The notes beneath the pieces were generated by a model. That model was not told the DNA's origin. It ran no database searches and saw only the letters and a list, made by a program, of their open reading frames with translations. From NCBI RefSeq assembly GCF_002999235.1, contig NZ_CP027236.1:620001-684000 (forward strand): a stretch of DNA of 64,000 nucleotides, read 5' to 3'. This DNA comes from Actinomyces sp. oral taxon 897. GTDB taxonomy: Bacteria; Actinomycetota; Actinomycetes; Actinomycetales; Actinomycetaceae. This document shows positions 8,925 to 16,650 of this stretch, piece after piece (the stretch's first letter is position 1; each line of letters begins with the position of its first letter). The translations under genes and the position numbers were made by a program.

Positions 8925-9659
8925 GTGACGAGCGCCCCCCTTGCCCAGCAGCGGCTGCTGATCGACCTGGCGCGCCTGGACGCCGACCTGGCGCGTCTGT
9001 CCCACGAGCGCCACGACCTGCCGGTGCTGCGTCGTATCGAGGCCACGGTGGAGCGGCTCAGGAGGAACCGCCGCGACGCCGCCGCCGCTGGCGCGGCCCT
9101 GGACGAGGCCCGCGAGCGGGCCGCCCGCTGCGAGCAGGACGTGGCCCAGGTGACCCGACGCGCCCAGGTCCTGCGTGAGCGCCTCCACTCCGGGGCCGCC
9201 CCCGCCCGGGACCTGCCCGCCATCCAGGGGGAGATCGACCAGCTGGGACGGCGTCAGGGGGTGCTGGAGGACGCGCAGCTGGAGGCCCTGGAGGCCCTGG
9301 AGACCGCGCAGGCCCGCCTGGACGACCTGGCCGCCCAGGAGGCCGGGATCCGCGCCGAGGGCCGGGAGATGACGGCCGAGCGCGACGCCGCCTTCGAGCG
9401 CCTGGACGCCGAGCGCTCACGTGTCCAGCGGTCCCGGGACGACCTGGCCGCCAGGATCGACGCCGACCTGCTCGCGGAGTACGAGCGGGTGCGTGCGGCC
9501 ACCGGCGGCCTGGGCGCCGTCGCCCTGTACGGCAGCCGCCTGGAGGGCGGGACCGTCGAGATCGGCCCCCAGGAGCTGGCCCGTATCGCCGCCGCCCCCC
9601 TGGACGCCGTCGTCCACGCCGAGGACAATGACGTCATTGTGGTGCGTATGGAGCCCTGA
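8925..9659 (+). CDS. Coiled-coil protein of the C4 zinc-ribbon (DUF164-like) family, ribbon cysteines lost
   Basis: 244 aa from GTG 8925, preceded by AAGGA. Residues 10-180 are a long heptad-rich antiparallel coiled coil (LARLDADLARL, LDEARERAARCEQDV, RLDAERSRVQ). The order nif3, this gene, rnpB matches actinobacterial homologues that end in a four-cysteine zinc ribbon. Here the positions expected to hold cysteines read LYGSRLEGGTVEI and VVHAEDNDVIVVR, with no Cys in either knuckle. The domain outline is kept, including the final IVVR, but zinc cannot be bound in the usual way. Function is unknown, and nucleic-acid binding has been suggested for the family. Confidence 0.8.
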   Translation: MTSAPLAQQRLLIDLARLDADLARLSHERHDLPVLRRIEATVERLRRNRRDAAAAGAALDEARERAARCEQDVAQVTRRAQVLRERLHSGAAPARDLPAIQGEIDQLGRRQGVLEDAQLEALEALETAQARLDDLAAQEAGIRAEGREMTAERDAAFERLDAERSRVQRSRDDLAARIDADLLAEYERVRAATGGLGAVALYGSRLEGGTVEIGPQELARIAAAPLDAVVHAEDNDVIVVRMEP

Positions 9660-9691
9660 GCCAGCTGGCCGCCCGGCCCTGGAATGGCCAG

Positions 9692-9715
9692 CCGCCCGGC
9701 CCTGGCCCCGGGCGG
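9692..9715 (+). terminator. Hairpin downstream of the coiled-coil gene
   Basis: CCGCCCGG at 9692-9699 pairs perfectly with CCGGGCGG at 9708-9715 around an 8-nt loop, 30 nt after the stop codon and just before the rnpB promoter. There is no U-tract, which is usual in high-GC actinobacteria. Confidence 0.45.
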
Positions 9716-9739
9716 CGGGGTCGGCTAGAGTCAGGGTGC

Positions 9740-10106
9740 GGACGAGCCGACCGGGCGGCCGCGGTACCACCGAATAGTGGGCTGAGGAACGTCCGGGCTC
9801 CACAGGGCAGGGTGGTGGCTAACGGCCACCCGGGGTGACCCGCGGGACAGTGCCACAGAGAACAGACCGCCAGGCAGAGCCTGGTCAGGGTGAAACGGCG
9901 GGGTAAGAGCCCACCAGCGCGCCGGGTGACCGGCGCGGCTCGGTAAACCCCACCCGGAGCAAGACCGCACAGCAGGCGTCCGAGGGCTGCCCGCCCGAGC
10001 CTGCGGGTAGGTCGCGTGAGACCACCAGCAATGGTGGCCCAAGAGGAATGGTCGCCACCGCGGGCGAGCCTGCGGCAACAGAACCCGGCGTACAGGTCGG
10101 CTCACC
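9740..10106 (+). ncRNA. rnpB: RNase P RNA, bacterial class A
   Basis: Catalytic RNA of ribonuclease P, which removes 5' leaders from pre-tRNAs. Diagnostic blocks are the GAGGAACGTCCGGGCTCC-like segment near 9782-9801, AACGGCCACCCGGGG, the CR IV-type GTAAACCCCACC segment, and the 3' block ending GCGTACAGGTCGGCTCACC. CGAGCCGAC at 9743-9751 pairs with GTCGGCTC near 10096 to close helix P1. A -10 element TAGAGT at 9726-9731 sets the 5' end near 9738-9740. Ends are approximate to a few nucleotides. Confidence 0.95.
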
Positions 10107-10112
10107 GCAAGG

Positions 10113-10145
10113 CCGCGGCCCCCGGTTTTGTACCGGGGGCCGCGG
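10113..10145 (+). terminator. rnpB terminator
   Basis: A perfect 14-bp stem (10113-10126 with 10132-10145) with a TTTGT loop lies immediately after the RNase P RNA. It can also serve the convergent gene that ends at 10163. Confidence 0.85.
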
Positions 10146-10162
10146 TTGTCGCATGCGCTGGA

Positions 10163-11419
10163 CTACTTGGCGGAGAAGTACAGCTCGGTGCCGTGGTGGT
10201 AGGAGACCGCGAAGACCCCGGAGTTGACCGCGGACTGGTCGATGAGGAAGGTGAAGTAGCCGGTGACGTTGCCGCCGTCACGGGGCATGGACTGCCTCTG
10301 GAACTCGTCCTTGGCGGAGTAGATGCTCTTGGCCTCCGTGGTGTTGCCGTTGTGGACGTAGTCAATGGACACGTCGTAGGAGCTCATCTGGCCCGAGCCG
10401 TGGTAGGTCACGTTCACCGGCACGCGGATGTAGACCTTGCCCGCCGGGGGCTCCTCGTAGCTGTACTTGCTCGCCGCGGCCTTGACCGAGTCGGTGGCGT
10501 TCCACTCCACGGCCCCCAGGGAGAGCTCGATGGTGGCGTCAGGGTTCGAGCTGTACTTGCTCTGGCCCATGGTCACCGAGGTGGTCGTGGGGTCGAGCGG
10601 GTTGTCCATGGTCGTGCCCTGGCTTCCCGGGGTGATCAGCGTGCCCGGGTCCGAGCTGGGGGTGGCGCTGTTGCCGGGGTTGGGCTTGGGGGCGGGGCCG
10701 GTGGTGGGGCCGGTGGTGGGGCCGGGCGCCGGGGCAGGTGTGGTGGTGGGCCCGGGCTCGGGCTGGGCGGGGGTGCTGGTCGTGGTGGGGTCGGCCTTGG
10801 GGTCACCGTCGCTGCTGGCGTACACGGCCACCACGACGCCAATGACCAGGACCACGGGCAGGCCCACCGCCAGCAGCCAGAACCACCACTGCTGGGTGAC
10901 CTTCTTGGGGCTGCCGCCACCGGGGGCGGGCTGCCAGGTGCTCGGCGGGACCGGGCCCCCCGGCCCCGCTGGTCCGCCCACCGCGGGGGCTCCACCCGGG
11001 AAGGGGGTGTTGGGGGAGCCGGGGGCGGCGCCCCCGTAGGGGGAGGAGGAGTCCATGGCCGCGTAGGGGCTCGCCGAGGGGGCCGAGGACGCGGAGGCCA
11101 CCGGGGCCGAGCCGACCATGGGGGCCGACACGCCGCTCATGGCCGCCGCGGCGGACTGGCCCATGGCCTGGGTGGGGGCGTCGTAGACGGCCGTGGCGGA
11201 GGCGTCGGCGGGGCCCGCCGCGTAGGGGCCGGCGTCAGAGGCCGAGGGGGCGGAGGCGCTCACCCCGGTGGGGGTGGCCACCGGTGCGGCGTCGTCGATC
11301 CAGACCTGCCAGCCCTCGGGCGCAGGCCCCCACGCGGGGTCCGGCTGCCAGCCTGGTGGCGGCACGAACCCCTCCGGCGGCGCCGGCCAGTTCGGTGGTG
11401 GGTTGAAGCGCAGGGCCAT
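10163..11419 (-). CDS. Membrane-anchored protein with Pro-rich N terminus and DUF4352-like extracellular domain
   Basis: 418 aa. ATG 11419 is chosen because GGAGG sits 8 nt upstream. The first 35 residues resemble PPGW-type (DUF2510-like) modules: NWPAPPEGFVPPPGWQPDP. A long Ala/Ser/Pro/Gly-rich disordered stretch follows, then one transmembrane helix near residues 175-200 (WWFWLLAVGLPVVLVIG). An extracellular Thr/Pro-rich stalk leads to a beta-rich domain with a DUF4352-like pattern (VYIRVPVNVTYHG ... YFTFLIDQSAV). This architecture is common in Gram-positive secreted or membrane proteins of unknown function. It sits alone between rnpB and map. Confidence 0.7.
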   Translation of the reverse strand: MALRFNPPPNWPAPPEGFVPPPGWQPDPAWGPAPEGWQVWIDDAAPVATPTGVSASAPSASDAGPYAAGPADASATAVYDAPTQAMGQSAAAAMSGVSAPMVGSAPVASASSAPSASPYAAMDSSSPYGGAAPGSPNTPFPGGAPAVGGPAGPGGPVPPSTWQPAPGGGSPKKVTQQWWFWLLAVGLPVVLVIGVVVAVYASSDGDPKADPTTTSTPAQPEPGPTTTPAPAPGPTTGPTTGPAPKPNPGNSATPSSDPGTLITPGSQGTTMDNPLDPTTTSVTMGQSKYSSNPDATIELSLGAVEWNATDSVKAAASKYSYEEPPAGKVYIRVPVNVTYHGSGQMSSYDVSIDYVHNGNTTEAKSIYSAKDEFQRQSMPRDGGNVTGYFTFLIDQSAVNSGVFAVSYHHGTELYFSAK

Positions 11420-11576
11420 GGGAAACCTCCGGATGGGACGGGGCTCGACGTCGTCGAGCGGTGATGGCGGTGAATCTACCTGTTCAAGAAGGGTCACCGC
11501 ACGGTAACGGCGTGCCGTGTCGGTGCGGTTGCGCCCAGGACGACCGTCCCGGGCGGCCAGGGGTGGTGCCGGGGGC

Positions 11577-12479
11577 TCAGGGCAGGGTCAGGACCTCCGC
11601 CCCGTCCTCGGTGACCACCAGGGTGTGCTCGAACTGGGCGGTCCGGGAGCGGTCCTTGGTCACGACGGTCCAGCCGTCGTCCCACTGCTCCCACTCGATG
11701 CCGCCCAGGGTGAGCATGGGCTCGATGGTGAAGACCATACCAACCTCCATGACGTCGGCATAGAGGGGGGCGGCGTCGTAGTGGGGGATAATGAGGCCGG
11801 AGTGGAAGGCCTCACCCACGCCGTGCCCGGTGTAGTCGCGCACCACCCCGTAGTCGAAGCGGCGCGCCCAGGCCTCGATGACGCGGCCGATGACGTTGAT
11901 CTCACGACCTGGCCGTACCGCCTTGATGCCGCGTTCCATGGCGGTGCGGGTGCGCTCGATGAGCCGTGAGGTCTCCGGGTCCACCTGCCCCACCGGGAAG
12001 GTGGCGTTGGTGTCCCCGTGGACGCCGTCGAGGTAGGCGGTCACGTCGATATTGACCAGGTCCCCCTCCTTAAGGACCGTGGAGTCGGGGATGCCGTGGC
12101 AGATGACCTCGTTGACCGAGGTGCAGATCGACTTGGGGAAGCCCATGTAGCCCAGGCAGGAGGGGTAGGCCCCGTGGTCGCACATGTACTCGTGGGCGAT
12201 CCTGTCCAGCTCGTCGGTGGTCACCCCCGGGGCGATCGCCGCCGCGGCCTCGGCCAGGGCCCGGGCGGCGACGCGCCCGGCGCGCCGGATCCGCTCGACC
12301 GTCTCCGCGTCCTTGACGTCGGAGGCGGTCACGTGCTCGGGCCCGCGGTGGAACATGTACTCGGGACGGGCGATGGAGCGGGGGACGTGCCTCGGGGCGG
12401 ACAGGGTGCCGGGGACGAGGGTGCCGCGCGGGGCGCGGTCGGCCAGCTCGTCGGGGTGGGGGCGGGTGCCGTGGGTCAT
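11577..12479 (-). CDS. map: Methionine aminopeptidase type I
   Basis: Cytosolic metalloprotease that removes N-terminal Met from nascent proteins. 300 aa. The five metal ligands are visible in order: [20 protein letters not shown] (two Asp), DYTGHGVG (His), VFTIEPML (Glu) and QFEHTLVV (Glu). An N-terminal extension of about 45 residues with a Pro/Arg pattern resembles the actinobacterial MapB form. TATGCT at 12491-12486 (minus) ends 6 nt before ATG 12479 with no Shine-Dalgarno, so the gene is probably leaderless. In a genome rich in leaderless genes, Met removal from their products still depends on this enzyme. Confidence 0.95.
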   Translation of the reverse strand: MTHGTRPHPDELADRAPRGTLVPGTLSAPRHVPRSIARPEYMFHRGPEHVTASDVKDAETVERIRRAGRVAARALAEAAAAIAPGVTTDELDRIAHEYMCDHGAYPSCLGYMGFPKSICTSVNEVICHGIPDSTVLKEGDLVNIDVTAYLDGVHGDTNATFPVGQVDPETSRLIERTRTAMERGIKAVRPGREINVIGRVIEAWARRFDYGVVRDYTGHGVGEAFHSGLIIPHYDAAPLYADVMEVGMVFTIEPMLTLGGIEWEQWDDGWTVVTKDRSRTAQFEHTLVVTEDGAEVLTLP

Positions 12480-12661
12480 GGGCCCAGCATAGGAGCACCC
12501 CCGCCCGTGCCGGGGTCCACGTCCTGAGGTCCGAGGCTCTGACCTGCGTGGACAAGCATCCCCGCCCGTGTCGGGGCCCGCGGGTCGCGCCCGGGAGCGT
12601 GGGGCCCTGGCCGTCGGACCGCCCCGGGGCCAGGGGCGCGGCCGGGCCGTAGAATGACCTA

Positions 12662-13417
12662 ATGGCCACCCTCCACCTCGTCCGCCACGGTCGTACCGTC
12701 CTCAATGAGCAGCACCGCACGCAGGGCCGTGCGGACTCGCCCCTGACCCCCCAGGGGCGTCAGGGGGCCCTGGCGGTGGGGGCCTACCTGCGCGAGGTGC
12801 CCTTCGTGCACGCCTACACCAGTCCCCAGGGGCGGGTCCTGGAGACCACGGACCTGCTCCTGGCCGGGCGCGAGGACGTCCCCCGCACCGTGCTGTCGGG
12901 GCTGCGGGAGTACGACTACGGCGTCTACGAGGCGGGGCCGGACGAGGTCATGCTCGCCGCCCTGCCCGCGCGCACGCACCTGCCAGCGGTCCTGGCCGGA
13001 CGGGACCCGGGCGCCCCCGGCGGCATCAGCGCGCGCGACTACCTGGCCCGCACCGACGCCGCCCTGGCTCGGATCGTGGCCGACCTGCGCCGGTGGGGCG
13101 CGGGCGACGGGGCCGGGCCCCACGTCCTGGTCGTCTCCCACGGCATGACGCTCACGAGCCTGGTGGCCCGCTGGGTCGGCGCCCAGGTCCTGGGCAGGGA
13201 GCCCATGGCCAACTGCTCGGTGACCACCCTCGAGGTGGACCCGGCCGACCCGGCCCGCCCCAGGCTCCTGGCCTGGGCGGCCGACCCGGCCGGGCAGGGG
13301 GTCACCTTCCCGTCCGTGGACCTCGCCCACGCCTTCGACGGCGTCGTCCCGGTCCCGGTGGACCTCACCCACCCCGAGGGACTCACCCGCCCCCAGGGCG
13401 AGGCAGGTGCCTCCTGA
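12662..13417 (+). CDS. Histidine phosphatase superfamily (phosphoglycerate-mutase-like) protein
   Basis: 251 aa. The N-terminal [11 protein letters not shown] contains the phospho-accepting His of the RHG motif, [15 protein letters not shown] supplies the acidic residue region, and [11 protein letters not shown] gives the second catalytic His. These define the superfamily but not the substrate, which could be a small phosphoester or a cofactor precursor. TAGAAT at 12650-12655 ends 6 nt before the ATG, so it is a likely leaderless gene divergent from map. It ends 103 nt from convergent panB. Confidence 0.87.
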   Translation: MATLHLVRHGRTVLNEQHRTQGRADSPLTPQGRQGALAVGAYLREVPFVHAYTSPQGRVLETTDLLLAGREDVPRTVLSGLREYDYGVYEAGPDEVMLAALPARTHLPAVLAGRDPGAPGGISARDYLARTDAALARIVADLRRWGAGDGAGPHVLVVSHGMTLTSLVARWVGAQVLGREPMANCSVTTLEVDPADPARPRLLAWAADPAGQGVTFPSVDLAHAFDGVVPVPVDLTHPEGLTRPQGEAGAS

Positions 13418-13520
13418 GCCCGGGCGCCCGGGGCCGGGCCGGCCTTCCCCGCCGCCTCTGAGGTGCAGGCCCCCGGGTCCGGGGCCAGGAGGCCTGGGGC
13501 CCAGGATTGCCCAGGGGGCG

Positions 13521-14357
13521 TCAGGAGGCGAACCAGTGCTCCGGGGCGGGGAAGGAGCCAGCGCGCACGGCCTGCCCGTAGTCGGCGGCGGCCTGGGCCA
13601 GGGCGGCCCCGACCTGGCCGAACTTCCTGGCGAAACGCGGTGACCAGTCGGTCATGCCGGCCATGTCGGTCCACACCAGGACCTGCCCGTCGCAGCGGGC
13701 CCCGGCGCCAATGCCAATGGTGGGCACGTCCAGGGCCTCGGTGACGCGGGCGGCCAGCGGCTCGGGGACCATCTCCAGGACCACGCCCATGACGCCAGCC
13801 CGCTCAATGGCCAGGGCGTCGGCCATTAGCTCGTCGCCGGCCTCGCCGCGGCCCTGCACGCGGAAGCCGCCCAGGGCGTTGACGCTCTGGGGGGTGAAGC
13901 CCAGGTGGCCCATGACGGGGATCCCGGCCTGGGTCAGGGCCTGGATGGTGGCGGTACGCGCCCGCCCGCCCTCGAGTTTGACGGCGTTGGCCCCCACCTT
14001 CACCAGGCGTACCGCGCTGGCCAGGGCCTGGGCGGGGCCCGCCTCGTAGGAGCCGAAGGGCAGGTCCGCCACCACCAGGGCGCGGGTGGTGGCCCGGGCC
14101 ACGGAGCGGGTGGCGACCACCAGCTCGTCGAGCTCCACCGGCAGGGTGGAGTCGTAGCCGAGCACGACGTTGCCCATGGAATCGCCGACGAGCAGCAGGT
14201 CCGTGCCCGCGGCGTCGAGGATCCGGGCGGTGGGGGCGTCGTAGGCGGTGAGCATGACGAGCTTGGTGCCTGCGGCCTTGGCCGCCGTGAGGTGGTGGAC
14301 GCGCACGGGCCTGCCGCCGCCGACGACGGGCCCGTAGGGGGACTCGGGAGTAGCCAT
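13521..14357 (-). CDS. panB: 3-methyl-2-oxobutanoate hydroxymethyltransferase
   Basis: First committed step of pantothenate (coenzyme A) synthesis: transfers the hydroxymethyl group of 5,10-methylene-THF to alpha-ketoisovalerate. 278 aa from ATG 14357. Family signatures are MLTAYDAPTARILDAAGTD, VGDSMGNVVLGYDSTLPV, VKLEGG, GHLGFTPQSVN, and IGAGARCDGQVLVWTDM near the C terminus. The start is set by TAGGCT (14369-14364) ending 6 nt upstream with no Shine-Dalgarno; a GTG two codons earlier overlaps that spacer and is less likely. It is divergent from the metallo-hydrolase gene, with only 31 nt between the start codons. Confidence 0.95.
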   Translation of the reverse strand: MATPESPYGPVVGGGRPVRVHHLTAAKAAGTKLVMLTAYDAPTARILDAAGTDLLLVGDSMGNVVLGYDSTLPVELDELVVATRSVARATTRALVVADLPFGSYEAGPAQALASAVRLVKVGANAVKLEGGRARTATIQALTQAGIPVMGHLGFTPQSVNALGGFRVQGRGEAGDELMADALAIERAGVMGVVLEMVPEPLAARVTEALDVPTIGIGAGARCDGQVLVWTDMAGMTDWSPRFARKFGQVGAALAQAAADYGQAVRAGSFPAPEHWFAS

Positions 14358-14363
14358 GGGCAC

Positions 14364-14382
14364 AGCCTAGTTGCCCTAGGGT
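14364..14382. promoter_or_regulatory. Back-to-back leaderless -10 elements of panB and the MBL hydrolase
   Basis: The minus-strand hexamer TAGGCT (14369-14364) and the plus-strand hexamer TAGGGT (14377-14382) are 7 nt apart, and each lies 6 nt before an ATG (14357 minus, 14389 plus). Each gene's -35 region must therefore lie inside the other gene's coding start, so the two promoters cannot be occupied at the same time. Confidence 0.65.
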
Positions 14383-14388
14383 GGGGCC

Positions 14389-15210
14389 ATGATCCTCGAG
14401 CGCACGATTGCCCCCGTCTTCGCCGCCAACTGCTACGTGCTGGCCCCCGCTCCCGGTGCGGCCGCGCTGGTGGTGGACCCGGGCGCCGGGGCGGCCCGGG
14501 GCGCCCTGGCCCTGCTGCGCTCCCACGGCCTGAGCCTGGGGGCGGTTCTGCTGACCCACGGCCACGCCGACCACGTGTGGGACACCAGCGCCCTGGTCGA
14601 GGGCGCCCGCGACCAGGGGCTCGTCCAGGAGGGCTGTCAGGTGCCGGTCTACGTCCCCGGGCCCGACCTCTACCGGCTTGACGACCCCGACGCCACCACC
14701 GGCATCCGCCTGGCCGAGGGCCTGACCTTCGCCGACCTGGCGGGCGGCCCCTGGGTGCGTCCGGAGGGGGTGCGCCCCTTCCCCGCCCGGGGCCTGTCCG
14801 AGGCGGTCGAGCTCGTCCCCGGCCTCGGGCTGCGGGGCGTGCCGGCCCCCGGGCACTCGGAGGGCTCCAGCCTGTTCCTGCTGGGCGCGTCCCTGGCCGA
14901 CAACCCCCTGCTGTACGAGGCCGAGGTCCCCGCCCTGTGCGAGGCCGACCCCGCCCAGGCCGACGTGGAGCGCGACTACCTGCTGGCCCTGGACGGGGAC
15001 GTCATCTTCAAGGGGTCGGTGGGGCGCACCGACCTGCCCGGCGGGGACCAGGTGCAGATGCTGGCCACCCTGCGGCTGCTGGCCTCGGTCCTGGACCCGG
15101 CCACGGTCCTGCTGCCCGGGCACGGGGCGGCCACGACTATGGCGCACGAGCACCGCGCCAACCCCTACCTGGCCGAGGCCAAGGTCCGCGGCGGGGACCT
15201 GCGGGCCTAG
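14389..15210 (+). CDS. Metallo-beta-lactamase-fold hydrolase (glyoxalase II-like)
   Basis: 273 aa. The metal-binding THGHADHVWD gives the HxHxDH motif near residue 62. PGHSEGS, GSVGRTDLPGGD and the final PGHGAATTMAHEH supply further ligands and the glyoxalase II-like signature. About 35 residues inserted between SLFLLG and the GSVGRTD segment make it longer than typical 210-residue relatives. The substrate is not predictable; thioester hydrolysis or a role like the YcbL family is possible. TAGGGT lies 6 nt before the ATG, so the transcript is probably leaderless. Confidence 0.88.
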   Translation: MILERTIAPVFAANCYVLAPAPGAAALVVDPGAGAARGALALLRSHGLSLGAVLLTHGHADHVWDTSALVEGARDQGLVQEGCQVPVYVPGPDLYRLDDPDATTGIRLAEGLTFADLAGGPWVRPEGVRPFPARGLSEAVELVPGLGLRGVPAPGHSEGSSLFLLGASLADNPLLYEAEVPALCEADPAQADVERDYLLALDGDVIFKGSVGRTDLPGGDQVQMLATLRLLASVLDPATVLLPGHGAATTMAHEHRANPYLAEAKVRGGDLRA

Positions 15211-15394
15211 GGCGCCCCCGGGCCGGGAGCGGCACCACCGGGGCGGCGTCCCTGACGGACGTGTCACGGCCGCCCGTGAGGGGCGCGCACCGGGAGCGCA
15301 GCACCGGATGCCGCCCACCCCGGTACCACCGGGGCCGGTGAGGATCACACCACCTGCTCTCCCGGCCGACGGGCGGGGACGAGGGAGGGGACAG

Positions 15395-15400
15395 TAGACT
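15395..15400 (+). promoter_or_regulatory. -10 element ahead of the terC riboswitch
   Basis: TAGACT is placed so that transcription would begin near 15407, about 9 nt before the first pairing strand of the candidate riboswitch. No strong -35 is visible. The preceding 15211-15394 holds no gene I can support. Confidence 0.5.
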
Positions 15401-15415
15401 CTGACGATCAGCACT

Positions 15416-15565
15416 CGGAGGGGAGTACTCCCACCAACAGCGGCGTCGTCACCACGGTGGAGCGTGCCGGTACCGTGCCACGGTCCGGACTCCCCCGGCG
15501 TCGCGGGCCCGGCCCGGTATGGGCGGGGCGGGAGGAGACCTCCGGTACCCGACCCGTACCGGAGG
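15416..15565 (+). promoter_or_regulatory. Candidate yybP-ykoY manganese riboswitch with RBS-sequestering hairpin
   Basis: The 5' part reads CGGAGG then GGAGTA (15416-15427) and the 3' part reads AGA then CCTCCG (15536-15544). CGGAGG pairs with CCTCCG to form P1, with the conserved GGGGAGTA and AGACCT blocks placed as in known yybP-ykoY RNAs. Between them two GC-rich helical legs can form, including CTCCCACC with GGTGGAG. CCTCCGGTAC (15539-15548) is also a perfect 10-bp complement of GTACCGGAGG (15556-15565), which contains the terC Shine-Dalgarno. P1 and the sequestering hairpin share a strand and exclude each other, predicting Mn2+-activated translation. yybP-ykoY RNAs are established Mn2+ sensors that often precede TerC proteins and cation ATPases. 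Confidence 0.77.
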
Positions 15566-15572
15566 AGCACAC

Positions 15573-16613
15573 GTGCACGTCCATGCCCTGGGGTGGGCGG
15601 CCCTGGCCGCCGTCATCCTGACCATGATCACGATCGACGTCGTCGGCCACGTCAGGGTCCCCCACGTGCCCTCCATGCGGGAGGCCGCCTGGTGGTCGGT
15701 GGCCTACGTGGCCATGGCGGTGGTCTTCGGGGGCGTGGTGTGGGCGGTCTGGGGCCACCCCTACGGGAGCGCGTACTTCGCGGGCTACCTCACCGAGAAG
15801 GCCCTGAGCGTGGACAACCTCTTCGTGTTCGTCATTATGATGTCCACCTTCCGGGTACCCCGCAGGTACCAGCAGGAGGTGCTCCTGGCGGGCGTCGTTA
15901 TCGCCCTGGTGCTGCGCCTGCTCTTTATCCTGGCCGGGGCGGCCCTGGTGGAGAACTTCTCCTTCGTGTTCTACTTCTTCGGCGCCTGGCTGCTGTGGAC
16001 GGCCCTGTCCCAGGCGCGCGAGGGGGTGTCCGAGCCCGGGACCCACGAGGAGGGGGAGTACGAGCCCAGCCGGCTGGTGCGGGCCCTGGCCCGGGTGGTG
16101 CCCATGACCGACGGCTACGTGGGCGGCAAGGTCCTGCACCGTCACGCCGGGCGCACCCTGGTGACCCCCATGCTGCTGGTCATTATCGCCATCGGCACCA
16201 CCGACGTCATGTTCGCCATGGACTCCATCCCCGCGATCTACTCCTGGACCACCGAGCCCTACCTGGTCTTCGCCGCCAACGCCTTCTCCCTGCTGGGCCT
16301 GCGCCAGCTCTACTTCCTCATTGACGGCCTGCTGGACCGCCTGGTCTACCTCCACTACGGGCTGGCCGTGATCCTGGGGTTCATCGGCCTGAAGCTGGTC
16401 AACCACGCCCTGCACACCAACGAGGTCCCCTTCGTCAACGGCGGCCGGCCCTGGCACGTGGTCCCCGAGCCGGGCATCGGGGCCTCGTTGTGCCTTATCG
16501 TTGTCACCATGCTGGTCACGGTGCTCGCCTCCCTGACGGTGGGTCGACGCCGGGCCCGCCGCGACGCCGACCAGGCGCCCCAGCCCGGTCCCGTCACCTC
16601 CACCCCGGCCTAG
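15573..16613 (+). CDS. TerC-family integral membrane protein, probable manganese exporter
   Basis: 346 aa from GTG 15573, with GGAGGAG 7 nt upstream. A longer frame from 15519 would run through the riboswitch hairpin and is rejected. Nine or so hydrophobic helices carry the family acidic signatures TEKALSVDNLFVFVIMM near residue 80 and TTDVMFAMDSIPAI near 215, with an acidic cytoplasmic loop (GTHEEGEYEPS) between. TerC/Alx/YkoY proteins are linked to Mn2+ efflux and metallation of secreted enzymes. The upstream riboswitch and the P-type ATPase 37 nt downstream support a metal-export operon. Confidence 0.9.
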   Translation: MHVHALGWAALAAVILTMITIDVVGHVRVPHVPSMREAAWWSVAYVAMAVVFGGVVWAVWGHPYGSAYFAGYLTEKALSVDNLFVFVIMMSTFRVPRRYQQEVLLAGVVIALVLRLLFILAGAALVENFSFVFYFFGAWLLWTALSQAREGVSEPGTHEEGEYEPSRLVRALARVVPMTDGYVGGKVLHRHAGRTLVTPMLLVIIAIGTTDVMFAMDSIPAIYSWTTEPYLVFAANAFSLLGLRQLYFLIDGLLDRLVYLHYGLAVILGFIGLKLVNHALHTNEVPFVNGGRPWHVVPEPGIGASLCLIVVTMLVTVLASLTVGRRRARRDADQAPQPGPVTSTPA

Positions 16614-16650
16614 CCCCCGGCCCCGACCGTATCCCAACCAGGAGGCGCCC

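Noticed and set aside
15519..15572. Upstream start for the TerC protein
   Set aside because: It would translate the riboswitch hairpin. GTG 15573 has a clear GGAGGAG and is preferred.
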